Notes under the pieces: generated by a model
Databases searched by the model: none
Told to the model about the DNA's origin: nothing
What the model saw: only the letters and a program-made list of their open reading frames with translations
Shown here: in pieces, positions 8,394 through 17,829 of the stretch
Numbering within the stretch: position 1 is the stretch's first letter
Layout: the number at the start of each line of letters is the position of its first letter
Made by a program: the position numbers and the translations under genes
Origin: M2408 sp040386975
GTDB lineage: Bacteria > Bacteroidota > Bacteroidia > Flavobacteriales_D > Crocinitomicaceae
Direction: 5' to 3'
Assembly: GCA_040386975.1 (NCBI GenBank)
Contig: JAZKEO010000020.1
Location: forward strand, 1-64,000
DNA length: 64,000 nt

Positions 8394-8424
8394 GTTGATA
8401 AGTTTCCTAAAGAAAGAAAAAAAT

Positions 8425-9063
8425 CTAACAATTAATTTTATGGCGATTTAAGTGAAATTTTAAGTCACTATTAAAACCTTTTACTTGATAATTATTTCGC
8501 CTAAACCTTCCATTTTCATCAAGGTCTGCTGTATATTTTTCAAGAAAATTTTCATAATGGAAATCATGGTTTTTTAAGAATATTTCGACTCCTTTAAAAG
8601 GTTCTTTTTGAATAAACAAGTGTAATTCATCATTTAATAGATAATATTCCTTATAATCATTAGGATAATATTCAAACGGTGTATTTTCTCCATATTCCAC
8701 AATTGTCCAAAGAAACGGTGTTAAATAAACACAGAGTGATTGATGCTTTAAAACCCAATTTAAAAGCTTTTCTTCATCACCAACAACAATTTCATATTCT
8801 TCATTTACTGCTTTTACCTCATCTTTTTTATTTAAAGCACAAGCGAGCGAGTTGTACATTATTTTAAAACTATCTAATAAATTATTATCATTTGAATCAT
8901 CAAAGTTTTCAATTTCACTTTGCTTATCAATAATAAATACTTTAAAATCAGCCATTTCATCAACTGCAATTTCACATATTTTATTAGAAAAAAAAGACTC
9001 TGAATTTTGATTATTAGTCTTCAGAAATGTTTGAAAAGTTTTAATAAATGGTAATTTCTCCAT
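8425..9063 (-). CDS. Hypothetical protein (212 aa)
   Basis: A soluble acidic protein of 212 residues with no signal peptide, transmembrane segment or family motif that I recognise. The open frame begins at a TTG at 9075, but the ATG at 9063 (MEKLPF) is the natural start. It lies between the umuD control region and the divergent restriction-modification operon. It reads in the same direction as umuD, and its stop is 32 bases before the palindrome. It may be an accessory protein of the island, but nothing in the sequence shows its role. Confidence 0.55.
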   Translation of the reverse strand: MEKLPFIKTFQTFLKTNNQNSESFFSNKICEIAVDEMADFKVFIIDKQSEIENFDDSNDNNLLDSFKIMYNSLACALNKKDEVKAVNEEYEIVVGDEEKLLNWVLKHQSLCVYLTPFLWTIVEYGENTPFEYYPNDYKEYYLLNDELHLFIQKEPFKGVEIFLKNHDFHYENFLEKYTADLDENGRFRRNNYQVKGFNSDLKFHLNRHKINC

Positions 9064-9189
9064 AATTTGTAACAAAATTAATTAAATGACTTATTGCAAA
9101 ATTAGACATTAAAAATAATCAAATTAAACCATGATATTGAATTATTTGTTTAATGAGAAATAAGTTTATAGTTTTTACTTTTAAATGAA

Positions 9190-9197
9190 TACTTTTG
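9190..9197 (+). promoter_or_regulatory. Candidate -7 box for the restriction-modification operon
   Basis: TACTTTTG matches TAnnTTTG and lies 27 bases before the methyltransferase ATG at 9225, the usual distance in this phylum. A good -33 TTG at 17-23 bases upstream is not obvious. Confidence 0.4.
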
Positions 9198-9224
9198 CAA
9201 CTGATTAAAATGTATCAATAATTT

Positions 9225-10505
9225 ATGAAAAATAAATTGAAAGTTGTTGAATTGTTTGCTGGTGTTGGGGGATTTAGAATTGGACTTGAAGGCTGGAAAA
9301 ATAAATCTGCAAGTTCAGGATATAAAAAGCCAATTAATTCATCTTTTGAAGTGGTTTGGAGTAACCAATGGGAACCTTCTACTAAAATTCAACACGCATC
9401 AATAGTTTATGAAAATAAATTTGGTAAAAAAGGTCACTCAAATGAAGACATTGCAAATGTTGATGTTAAAGAAATTCCTGACCATGACATGCTCGTGGGT
9501 GGTTTTCCATGTCAGGACTATTCCGTGGCAACCACACTTAAAAATTCAAAAGGTCTTATTGGTAAAAAGGGTGTTCTATGGTGGTCAATTCATCAAATTT
9601 TAAGTGAGAAAAAAAATAAACCAAAGTTTTTATTTTTAGAAAACGTTGATAGATTACTTATTTCACCTTCTGGTCAAAGAGGTCGAGATTTTGCTATCAT
9701 ACTGCAAAGTTTAAATGAATTAGATTATTTCGTTGAATGGAGAGTAATCAATGCGGCTGAATATGGAATGCCACAAAGAAGAAGGAGAGTTTTTATTCTT
9801 GCATATCATAAGTCTTCATCTATTTATAAGCAAATAAAAAAAACAAATGCGTCAAAATGGATTTTAGATGTTGGAACAATTGCTACTGCTTTTCCAATCA
9901 ATGGAGAAAATGAAAAAAACATTAATAGTTTTGAATTAAAAGGAGATATAGTTGAAATATCAAATGAATTCAATAAGTCAAGCTTGAAAAGTATGTTTGA
10001 AAATACTGGAATCATGATAAATGGTCAGGTAACTACACTGAAATCTAAACCAGAGTATAATGGTAGATTTACCCTACTTGAAGATGTAATTTTAAAAAAA
10101 GAAATTCCAGAAGAATTTTATATAAATGATTCAGATTTGGAGAAATGGAAATATTTAAAAGGTTCAAAAAGTAATATTAAAATTAATGCTCAAGGAATTG
10201 AATATAAATATGGTGAGGGTGCTATGAGTTTCCCAGACCCATTAGAAAAGTCATCAAGAACCATAATTACAGGTGAAGGAGGAAAGTCGCCATCAAGATT
10301 TAAGCATGTAGTAGATTCTGAAAAAGGTTATAGACGATTAACTCCTATTGAATTAGAAAGATTAAATATGTTTCCCGATAATCACACTGAATTTGAAGGT
10401 ATAACTGATACAAAAAGAGCTTTTTTTATGGGTAATGCGCTTGTAGTTGGAGTAATAGAAAAAATTGGACAATCTCTTCAAAAAATGATAAATGAAGGAG
10501 TTTAA
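9225..10505 (+). CDS. DNA (cytosine-5-)-methyltransferase of a type II restriction-modification system
   Basis: A 426-residue m5C methyltransferase with the canonical motif order: motif I VELFAGVGGF (residues 8-17, AdoMet binding), motif IV GGFPCQDYS with catalytic C96, motif VI LENVD (139-142), motif VIII PQRRRRVF (183-190), motif IX RLTPIELERLNMFPD and motif X GNALVV. The variable region between VIII and IX would set the target. The stop overlaps the start of the endonuclease gene by 14 bases, so methylase and nuclease are co-translated, a common type II layout. Because the partner resembles Sau3AI, GATC methylated at C is the most likely product, by inference. Confidence 0.93.
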   Translation: MKNKLKVVELFAGVGGFRIGLEGWKNKSASSGYKKPINSSFEVVWSNQWEPSTKIQHASIVYENKFGKKGHSNEDIANVDVKEIPDHDMLVGGFPCQDYSVATTLKNSKGLIGKKGVLWWSIHQILSEKKNKPKFLFLENVDRLLISPSGQRGRDFAIILQSLNELDYFVEWRVINAAEYGMPQRRRRVFILAYHKSSSIYKQIKKTNASKWILDVGTIATAFPINGENEKNINSFELKGDIVEISNEFNKSSLKSMFENTGIMINGQVTTLKSKPEYNGRFTLLEDVILKKEIPEEFYINDSDLEKWKYLKGSKSNIKINAQGIEYKYGEGAMSFPDPLEKSSRTIITGEGGKSPSRFKHVVDSEKGYRRLTPIELERLNMFPDNHTEFEGITDTKRAFFMGNALVVGVIEKIGQSLQKMINEGV

Positions 10506-11931
10506 AACCCAAAGCGATTTAGTAAACTTTTACAATGGTTTTGAGAACAAAACACTTGGGGAATTAAATAATTTCATAAAAGAGAATTATCCCAAGATTT
10601 TAATAAGAGAAAATAAAGGAGTTGCAGGACAAATATTGGAAGCACTTATTGGAAGTCCTCCAAATTCTAACCCAAGTGCAGATGTTGAGAGCTTAGGTAT
10701 TGAATTAAAAGTTTTACCACTAAGAAAAATAAGTAATAGCATCCAGCCAAAAGAAAGGTCAAAAATTAAATCCATAAACTATAATAAAATAGTACATGAG
10801 GAATGGATAAGTTCTGAAATTAGAAGCAAAATGCAAAAGATTCTTTTTCTTTTGTATGAACATCCAACAGGGAAAACGTTCAAGGAATCTGAGGAATTTA
10901 TCTTTAAGGGAACATTACTATATGAACTTGAAAAAGAAGGAGAAGAAACTGTAAAGCAAGATTGGGAAGGCATAAAAAATAAGGTTGTCTCAGAAATTGC
11001 TGATACCATTTCAGAAGGTCAAAGTAAAGTTTTGGGAGCCTGCACATCAGGAACTGGAAAATTAATTGAATATGGAAATTCTAAAACTGCAAAACAAAGG
11101 AGTTATAGCTTAAAGCATAGTTATTTAAAGTTTTTCTATGAAAAGAATAACTCAGATTCAAAATACATACAACTTAATTTAGAACCAAAACAAGAACCAC
11201 AAGATTTTATTTTAAATAAACTTAACAAGGAACTTTTAGGCAAAAATCTAAAAGAATTATCAACTCTTTTTGGTGTGGATTTTTCCCCTAAGGCAAAAAA
11301 TTCATTCAGATTGTTACTAAATAGAATTTTGAAAATTGATGATAAAATTAAAATTCTTGATTTAGAACTAAATGGTATTGAACTGAAAACAATACCAGTA
11401 AGTCCAGAAAATAAACCCTGGGAAGCAATGTCATTCCCTAAGTTTAGCTTAGTTGACTTAATTGACGAGGAATGGGAAGGAGAATTGAATAATGAAGCTG
11501 TTTTTAGAAGTATAATATCAAATGGTTACATTTTTATACCAATCATAAAAGAAAAATTTCCTGTAATTAAAAAAAATGGCAAAAAGGGTTATTCTTATAA
11601 TGATTGGACTGAATGGAAAATTGGAAAATCAGTTTATTGGAAAGCAAGTGAAAAAGAACTTTCAACTATTCAAAATGAATGGGAAAGAGCAAAAAAGATA
11701 GTTGAAAAAGGAGTTGAAGTTTATGAGATTAAACAAACAGGTAGAACAATACAAGGTAATAATTTACTTAAATCTACAGAAACCGAAATTATCCACATCA
11801 GACCGCATGGAAATGACTCGAATGACATTGATATTCCATTTTTACAATATACTGCAAGGAAAATTAGAATTTCTTGGCAAAGTTTTTGGCTCAATAAAAG
11901 TTTTACAGAAAAGGTTATTGCTCAGAAGTAA
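10492..11931 (+). CDS. Type II restriction endonuclease, Sau3AI/MutH-like
   Basis: A 479-residue endonuclease of the Sau3AI type. The N-terminal domain has E50 (GVAGQILE), D64, E71 and K73 (GIELKVLPL), with exactly the spacing of MutH E56-D70-E77-K79. The C-terminal half repeats the fold in degenerate form (LDLELNGIELKTIPVS, about residues 300-315), as in Sau3AI, where a second MutH-like domain binds DNA but does not cut. Sau3AI has a similar length and cleaves before GATC. The overlap with the m5C methyltransferase gene makes a complete restriction-modification pair. The family is well supported; the GATC specificity is inferred. Confidence 0.85.
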   Translation: MKEFKTQSDLVNFYNGFENKTLGELNNFIKENYPKILIRENKGVAGQILEALIGSPPNSNPSADVESLGIELKVLPLRKISNSIQPKERSKIKSINYNKIVHEEWISSEIRSKMQKILFLLYEHPTGKTFKESEEFIFKGTLLYELEKEGEETVKQDWEGIKNKVVSEIADTISEGQSKVLGACTSGTGKLIEYGNSKTAKQRSYSLKHSYLKFFYEKNNSDSKYIQLNLEPKQEPQDFILNKLNKELLGKNLKELSTLFGVDFSPKAKNSFRLLLNRILKIDDKIKILDLELNGIELKTIPVSPENKPWEAMSFPKFSLVDLIDEEWEGELNNEAVFRSIISNGYIFIPIIKEKFPVIKKNGKKGYSYNDWTEWKIGKSVYWKASEKELSTIQNEWERAKKIVEKGVEVYEIKQTGRTIQGNNLLKSTETEIIHIRPHGNDSNDIDIPFLQYTARKIRISWQSFWLNKSFTEKVIAQK

Positions 11932-12141
11932 TTCAATTTAAGCTACCTCATCACTATTACCATAACTGATGTTGCATAAATAAATGTTGAGGAAGAAAAT
12001 ATTAAATTTAACGAAAAGTAATCATCTTAAATTCAACTATTATGGAAATTTTGCAAATTACATTTTGCTTTTTTTATACTTCGTTATTTTAGGTTTTGGT
12101 AATTTAAACTGGAATGAGATTGTCCATTATACTGGAATTAG

Positions 12142-12555
12142 TCAAGATTTTTTTCTTTGATATTCAGCAATTTTTTTCTTTTCTTCTTCTAATTTAGGCT
12201 TCAAGTCGCCAAAAGTTTGGTACAATCTCATTACATCTTCTTTTGAATTTAATTCTTTAACCATAAAGTTGAGTTCCATATTTGGCGATAAATTCTCCAA
12301 AATAAAATCAACTTCATTCTCCCTAAATGAAGCATGCCAAAGATTTGAATATTCTTCTCTCCTCCAACCTACTTTATCATGTAGTGAACCCCAACTATCT
12401 GGATATTCAGCTATCTTTAACATTAATGACACTATTATGTCTTTTATTTTTTCTTTCAATAATTCTACAGAATCATCCCCAAGAAAGTTGTAACTAATGA
12501 CGTTGTAAAGCAAATCTCTTTCGTCTTTTGTTAATAAAATCCCAACTTGAACCAT
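12142..12555 (-). CDS. Hypothetical protein (137 aa) at the island edge
   Basis: A soluble protein of 137 residues with a charged, Lys/Glu-rich C-terminal helix and the segment YPDSWGSLHDKVGWRREEY in its middle. The frame opens with TTG at 12564, but the ATG at 12555 is preferred. I recognise no family. It lies between the restriction-modification pair and the broken comM gene, the last gene before the chromosomal junction. The surrounding gaps (11932-12141 and 12556-12781) are AT-rich and show no gene or remnant. Confidence 0.5.
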   Translation of the reverse strand: MVQVGILLTKDERDLLYNVISYNFLGDDSVELLKEKIKDIIVSLMLKIAEYPDSWGSLHDKVGWRREEYSNLWHASFRENEVDFILENLSPNMELNFMVKELNSKEDVMRLYQTFGDLKPKLEEEKKKIAEYQRKKS

Positions 12556-12781
12556 ACCGTGCAATTTTTTAAATATTAAAAAACCTCTGCATAAATATCT
12601 TTACAGTAATGATTTTTTCGATATGAAATTAAATAAATAATTAATTAATTTTTCATTCTTTGATTAATTAAAAATAAATGCGAATTTGATTACTCACAAA
12701 AATTGCAATAACATGATTGAATAATTTAAATTCAAGTTGACCTTGATGTTAAATTAATATTGGGAAAATCAATACCTCAAT

Positions 12782-13636
12782 TTAAGAAATTGTCACATCG
12801 GAAATCGTGTGATGAGGTTTTCTGAATGGTCGTTGAGTTACTAAGCCAATATCATTTCCCATTTTTCCAGCAACGCTATGGATTTTTGTTGTTTCCAAAG
12901 ATTCTTCCAAACTCATAGGTGGTAAAATTGTAGGTAATCGTTTGGCTAGCATTGATTTTCCAGCTCCTGGAGGACCAATCAAAATTACATTGTGTCCACC
13001 TGAAGCAGAGATTTCAAATGCACGTTTGATATTCGCTTGACCTTTCACATCTTTAAAATCGACTGAAAATTGATTGATTTTTTTGGAAAATTCATCTTCA
13101 ATATTTGTAATAACTTTATCGAGTATAATTTTACCATTTAAAAAATCGACAACTTCTTTCAAATTATCTACTCCATAAATATCCATTTCACCAACAATAG
13201 AAGCCTCATTCGCATTTGCTTTGGGAATAATCATTCCTTTGAAACCTTCTTTCTTTGCTTTTAGGGCAATAGGTAATATTCCTTTTAAAGGTTGAATTTG
13301 TCCATCTAAGGATAATTCTCCTAAAATGATGTACTGTTCTAGTGTTTCACAAGTTATTTGCTCACTTGCAGCCATGATTCCGAGGGCTATTGGTAAATCA
13401 TAAACCGAACCTTCTTTTCGGATATCGGCTGGAGCCATATTTACAGTAATTTCTTTTCCTGGATATTTAAAGTTGTTGTTCTTTAGAGCTGATTTAATTC
13501 TTTGTTGGCTCTCTTTTACCGCACTATCGGGAAGACCCACTAAAAAAAAATTTACTCCTTGATCTACATTGACTTCAATAGTAATGGTGGTTGCGTCAAT
13601 ACCAAATACGGCACTGCTATAGGTTTTAACTAACAT
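12782..13636 (-). pseudogene. comM: ComM/YifB Mg-chelatase-like AAA+ ATPase, 3'-truncated
   Basis: The 284 residues match the N-terminal half of ComM/YifB, normally about 510 residues. The Lon-protease-like domain comes first (GLPDSAVKESQQRIKSAL, APADIRKEGSVYDLPIALG), then the AAA+ domain with Walker A GPPGAGKSMLAKR. The frame follows the family to PFRKPHHTISDV and then ends after TIS and a stop, losing Walker B and the rest. ComM is a helicase that aids branch migration in natural transformation, so this copy should be inactive. The break adjoins the defence island. The missing 3' part is not found between 1 and 12781. Confidence 0.88.
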
Positions 13637-13734
13637 AAAAGGTTTATTTTGGGTTTAGTATATTAAAGTTAAGATTAATTTTTAAATGGACAAGTTTTTT
13701 AAATTCTTTTTTGATACATTTACAAGAAAAAATT

Positions 13735-15831
13735 ATGAGATTATTTTTCATTCAGATTTTATTAATAAGTTCAACTTTTTCATTTTCTCAAGAGTTGACA
13801 GATGGTATGACTTTTTATTTAAGTCAAGATTTACAATATACGGATAGAGTTTATGAATCTGATATAGATCGTTCATATCATACGAAATTTAACGATGGAA
13901 AATATCAAATTTTCACTAAAGATTCAAGTTTAATTTTTAATGAGAAATTTGATTATTATCCCAGTTATTCTGGTAATTCTTTTTTTAAAGGTAAATCTGG
14001 AGAAAAAAATTATGTTTTTTCGCCTAAGAAAAAGCTAATAATTGAAATAAATCCTAGATTAAGTCCTTATATTTCTGATTTGAAAGTTGTAACTTCCACT
14101 ATGTTAGGTGACACATTAATTTGGTATAAAGAAAACCATTATCTGAATTTAAAAGGTGAAATTATTTTTGCTTCAGATTATTATTCTGAATCAAGCACAG
14201 AAAACAAAAAACAAGTACTAAAAACTGAAACAGATGCTTTTTTTGAAGACAAAGGATATTTTGATCAGATGGCAGTTGAAGATTATGATGATGGAATAAA
14301 AGAGCAAATTATTTTGAGGGATTTAAAAAACAATTTTTTGAATCATGAAGAATTTGATTATGTAGAAAATACATCCGATGGGGTTAATTTTGGTTCATAT
14401 AATGAAAAAATTGAAGAACGATATTTTGTAATACGAAAAAATAAAAAGTATGGAATATTAAGTTCGTTAGGGAAATATGTTCTTCCAACAAAGTTTGATT
14501 ATATTGAGTTTTTAGATAGTGAATATGATAAAATTCCTGATGAATTTCCCTTTATTAAAGCATATTTAGGAAAAACATGTTATGTGTTTAATATAAAAGG
14601 ACATGGAATTTTTCAAAATGATTATTTAAGTCGTGATTCTTACGCTTATAATCAGGACGATGATTTAGGTATTGGTTCAAATTTTATTGGTTTTGAAATA
14701 GAATATAAAAATAAAAAAGGATTATTACAGCAAAATGGTCATTTGATTCTTCCTCCAATTTTTGACAGATATGACTTCTTTCAGTTTAAAAGAACAAGCG
14801 AACATTTTTCTTTAATAGATTGTCCAAAGGATTTAACATTGAAGTCAAGTTGTTCTTTTTACCCATACAATGAATATTTTATCGGGAAATTAAACAAAGA
14901 AAAAGAGAGTCATTTTTATGCTTCAAACGGTCAATTTTTAAATAAATATAAAATTGATTATTTGGATGATTATACTAAAAATGGTTTTTTATTGTACGAT
15001 TTTAATGGAAAATATGGTTTAATTGGTCCAAGTGCATGTGAAATTTTGAAACCAGAATTTGAATCCATTCAACTTTTCAAAGGAGCAAAAAATAGTTTTA
15101 TTGTTTCGACAGAAGAAGAGAATTATTTTATAGATGATAAGGGAACAAAATTATTTGGTGAATCATTTTCAACAGCTTATTTTGTAGATACAATTTACGC
15201 AGTAGTTTATGCTAAATCTGCTTATGGATTAATGGATGTATATAAGTCAAATACAGAAATTAAATGGATTCTAAAACCTGAATTTGAAACAATGGAAGCT
15301 ATTGAAAAGAAGAATAATGAATATAGGTCTTCTTTTACAAACTATATTGTTTCTGTAAATGGGAAATTTGGAATTATAGACACAAATTCAAACTATCTTT
15401 TACCACTTGAGTATTCTCAAATTTTGGTTATGGACAAATTTATTTATACGGTGAAAAATAAAAAACACGGCTTAGTAAAGCAAAATTATTTAGATGATAT
15501 TGTGCATGAATTGATTCCAAATTCCTATGACTCTTTGTTTAACACTGGGAATAATTATGGTGATTTTTTTGTGAAAAAAAATGAAAAATGGGCATTTTAT
15601 AATATCCATGATAAAAAAGAGGGAACCGCTTTTGAATTTGATGGTATTGATTTAATACGCAATTTACGTTCTCATGTTGTTGTTTCGAAAAAAGGCAAAT
15701 GGGGTGTTCTTGATTCGAATTATAATTGGTTTGTCGATGCAAAATACAAAAAAATTTATTACGATGCAGTTTCGAAAGAATTTGAGTGTTTGAAGGAAAA
15801 CGGAGAAAAAGATTGTTTTTTTAAGAAATGA
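13735..15831 (+). CDS. Secreted WG-repeat protein
   Basis: A 698-residue exported protein. A signal peptide (MRLFFIQILLISSTFSFS) fixes the start at the ATG at 13735 rather than the TTG at 13711. The mature part contains recurrent WG/KWG-type beta units such as KKYGILSSLGKYVLPTKFD, GKYGLIGPSACEILKPEFE, GKFGIIDTNSNYLLPLEY and GKWGVLDSNYNWFVDAKY, about 50-70 residues apart. These are typical of WG_beta_rep proteins, whose function is mostly unknown. It is monocistronic and ends flush against the convergent yidD gene. Confidence 0.8.
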   Translation: MRLFFIQILLISSTFSFSQELTDGMTFYLSQDLQYTDRVYESDIDRSYHTKFNDGKYQIFTKDSSLIFNEKFDYYPSYSGNSFFKGKSGEKNYVFSPKKKLIIEINPRLSPYISDLKVVTSTMLGDTLIWYKENHYLNLKGEIIFASDYYSESSTENKKQVLKTETDAFFEDKGYFDQMAVEDYDDGIKEQIILRDLKNNFLNHEEFDYVENTSDGVNFGSYNEKIEERYFVIRKNKKYGILSSLGKYVLPTKFDYIEFLDSEYDKIPDEFPFIKAYLGKTCYVFNIKGHGIFQNDYLSRDSYAYNQDDDLGIGSNFIGFEIEYKNKKGLLQQNGHLILPPIFDRYDFFQFKRTSEHFSLIDCPKDLTLKSSCSFYPYNEYFIGKLNKEKESHFYASNGQFLNKYKIDYLDDYTKNGFLLYDFNGKYGLIGPSACEILKPEFESIQLFKGAKNSFIVSTEEENYFIDDKGTKLFGESFSTAYFVDTIYAVVYAKSAYGLMDVYKSNTEIKWILKPEFETMEAIEKKNNEYRSSFTNYIVSVNGKFGIIDTNSNYLLPLEYSQILVMDKFIYTVKNKKHGLVKQNYLDDIVHELIPNSYDSLFNTGNNYGDFFVKKNEKWAFYNIHDKKEGTAFEFDGIDLIRNLRSHVVVSKKGKWGVLDSNYNWFVDAKYKKIYYDAVSKEFECLKENGEKDCFFKK

Positions 15832-16074
15832 TTATTTCTTTTTCTTAGGAACGGGATCATCTCCAAAACCACCCCAAGGATGACATTTGGAAATACGTTT
15901 TGTCCCCAAATAGATTCCTTTAAAAATTCCCCATTCGTTGATCGCTTCAATCATATAATGCGAACACGTTGGATTGTATCTGCAATTTGCTGGAAAAATC
16001 GGACTTATAATCCATTGGTAAATTTTCACCAAAAAAATAAAAGGAAAAGAGATTATTTTTCTAAGAATTGACAT
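15832..16074 (-). CDS. yidD: Membrane protein insertion efficiency factor YidD
   Basis: An 80-residue YidD protein, an amphipathic inner-membrane-associated factor that helps the YidC insertase. Visible family features are the hydrophobic N-terminal helix, the YQWIISPIFPANCRYNPTCSHY segment with two Cys, the EAINEWGIFKGIYLG helix, and the C-terminal CHPWGGFGDDPVP. Length is normal. Its stop codon directly abuts the stop of the WG-repeat gene on the other strand. In many bacteria yidD is near rnpA/yidC, but here it stands alone. Confidence 0.95.
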   Translation of the reverse strand: MSILRKIISFPFIFLVKIYQWIISPIFPANCRYNPTCSHYMIEAINEWGIFKGIYLGTKRISKCHPWGGFGDDPVPKKKK

Positions 16075-16184
16075 TTTGAGCGATATCTATAAATTGTTCA
16101 ACTTTTAATTTCATAAAATTATCTAATTTTTTTGTACCAATGGATTTTTATTTCGTTATTTGCGTGAAACTTGGAACCAGATAT

Positions 16185-17138
16185 ATGAAGTCTTTAATTT
16201 TTTGCCTCTTTTTCGCACCTATTTATTCCCAACTTCCAGCCCCTTTTTCAAACGAAAATTGGGATCATGAAATGGTAGAAGTTAATTCTGAAAGTAAATC
16301 GGGTGTTTTGATGAGTTTGGATCCAATTTATACGGATAAATGGAGTGATTTGAATCAACCTTTATTTTGGAAACAAATAATGCGTTTACATCCAGATTCG
16401 TGCATGTTTAACGTGGCTTCAAATAGACAAGTTTTAACAAAATACAGTTCCAAAAAATGGAATAAAAAAACTCCAGCTCAACAAAAATTGTTTAAAGATA
16501 GTTTGAGAACTGCATATGGAATTGCAGCAACTGAGAGATTAAATTGCACAACTGGGAAAAGTGATTTTTATCGTTTTGATGATGTTTACAAAAGTTTAAC
16601 AAAAGGAATTTTAGCTTTTGAGCGTTTCCAAGTAGATCCATGGTATGCGCAAGCAATCTTATTAATTGAAAGTCCAGGACAATTGGTTAAATCAAATGTT
16701 GGTGCTTATGGTGCTTTTCAGTTGATGCCCGGAGTTGCACGTTCACAAGGTTTGAAGGTGAACAAAACGGTTGACGAAAGAAAGAATTTCGATCGTTCGG
16801 CTTACGCAGCAGCTTCTTTGATTAGAAAATCATGTATTCCTTTAGCAAAATCAATTTTAGACTCCAAAAAGATAACATACAACGAAAGCGATTTGTGGTT
16901 CCGTTTGTTTGTGATGCACGTATATCATGCTGGAGCAGGAAATGTGAAAGCAGTTTTCAATAAAATAAATCCAACAGTTGGAGGACAAGAATTAATTACA
17001 AAAATGTGGCAAACCGAAGCAGGTTCATTTGGAAATTCATCTCAAAATTACACGCAACTTGTAATAGCTTCGCAAATGATTTTGCAGGATATGGTTGGAA
17101 AAGACTGTTCTAAAATGTTTGAGTGTACGGGAGAATGA
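16185..17138 (+). CDS. Secreted lytic transglycosylase (SLT domain)
   Basis: A 317-residue exported protein. The signal peptide MKSLIFCLFFAPIYSQ supports the ATG at 16185 over an upstream start at 16140. The SLT/goose-lysozyme-like core has catalytic-type E162 in LLIESPG, then NVGAYGAFQLMPGVARSQG and a C-terminal YHAGAGNVKAVF segment, as in MltC/Slt enzymes that cleave the MurNAc-GlcNAc bond of peptidoglycan. It probably remodels cell wall in the periplasm. It is monocistronic. Confidence 0.85.
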   Translation: MKSLIFCLFFAPIYSQLPAPFSNENWDHEMVEVNSESKSGVLMSLDPIYTDKWSDLNQPLFWKQIMRLHPDSCMFNVASNRQVLTKYSSKKWNKKTPAQQKLFKDSLRTAYGIAATERLNCTTGKSDFYRFDDVYKSLTKGILAFERFQVDPWYAQAILLIESPGQLVKSNVGAYGAFQLMPGVARSQGLKVNKTVDERKNFDRSAYAAASLIRKSCIPLAKSILDSKKITYNESDLWFRLFVMHVYHAGAGNVKAVFNKINPTVGGQELITKMWQTEAGSFGNSSQNYTQLVIASQMILQDMVGKDCSKMFECTGE

Positions 17139-17160
17139 CTTAGAAACTACTAAGTTTACT

Positions 17161-17802
17161 TCATTCACCATAAGTTCGATACCAATTTTTTTCAATTTTC
17201 CAATTGAAAGTTGGATTGGTTTTAATTTTTTCTTCGATTGTTTTTATCTCAATTGGGTCATTAGTAAATACAAAGTGTGTTGAAGGCGAATCAAAATAAT
17301 TCCTATAAACCCAAAAACAGACAGTTGTCTTACCATTTTTTTTATTTCTGTAAATTCCGATATCATTGCCACCATTTGACACAATAGGAAATTCATATGG
17401 TAATTCACAAACATAATTGTTCCAATTTACATTCGGATTTAATCTTTGGTCAATGACTTTTTTAACTATTTCAGTTCGTCTGTTGTAAAATATTTGCCAG
17501 TCAATTTTTTCAATGATTTTGTTTGTCGTCGATCGGAATAGAGTCAAAAGAAAAATCACAAGAAAAACGACAAGATATTGGACACGTAATTTGCTTAATT
17601 TTTTTCTTTCTTTTATTAGTTTTATCAATTGAATAAAGGATACAACGAATAATGTAAAGACTAGTGCAAGCCACTCAAAGGCTAAGAAAAAAAAATTCAT
17701 ATAATAGTAATTGAAAAGAGTCAGTAAAACCCAACTAACAAGAACCCATACTAATATTTTTTTACTCATTTTGTGTTTTTTATAAAATTGCACAAAATCC
17801 AT
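17161..17802 (-). CDS. Hypothetical membrane protein (213 aa)
   Basis: Three hydrophobic segments lie in the N-terminal 100 residues (about 15-33, 37-62 and 75-93), followed by a soluble C-terminal domain of about 110 residues with WVYRNYFDSPSTHFVFTNDP. The family is unknown to me. It is convergent with the transglycosylase gene (23-base gap) and 27 bases upstream of the dehydrogenase stop on the same strand, with no sign of functional linkage. Confidence 0.6.
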   Translation of the reverse strand: MDFVQFYKKHKMSKKILVWVLVSWVLLTLFNYYYMNFFFLAFEWLALVFTLFVVSFIQLIKLIKERKKLSKLRVQYLVVFLVIFLLTLFRSTTNKIIEKIDWQIFYNRRTEIVKKVIDQRLNPNVNWNNYVCELPYEFPIVSNGGNDIGIYRNKKNGKTTVCFWVYRNYFDSPSTHFVFTNDPIEIKTIEEKIKTNPTFNWKIEKNWYRTYGE

Positions 17803-17829
17803 ATATTGGCTAAATCAACAAAAATTGCA

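Noticed and set aside
12556..12781. Search for a comM C-terminal remnant next to the break
   Set aside because: Only AT-rich sequence with stops in all frames; no residue pattern of ComM.
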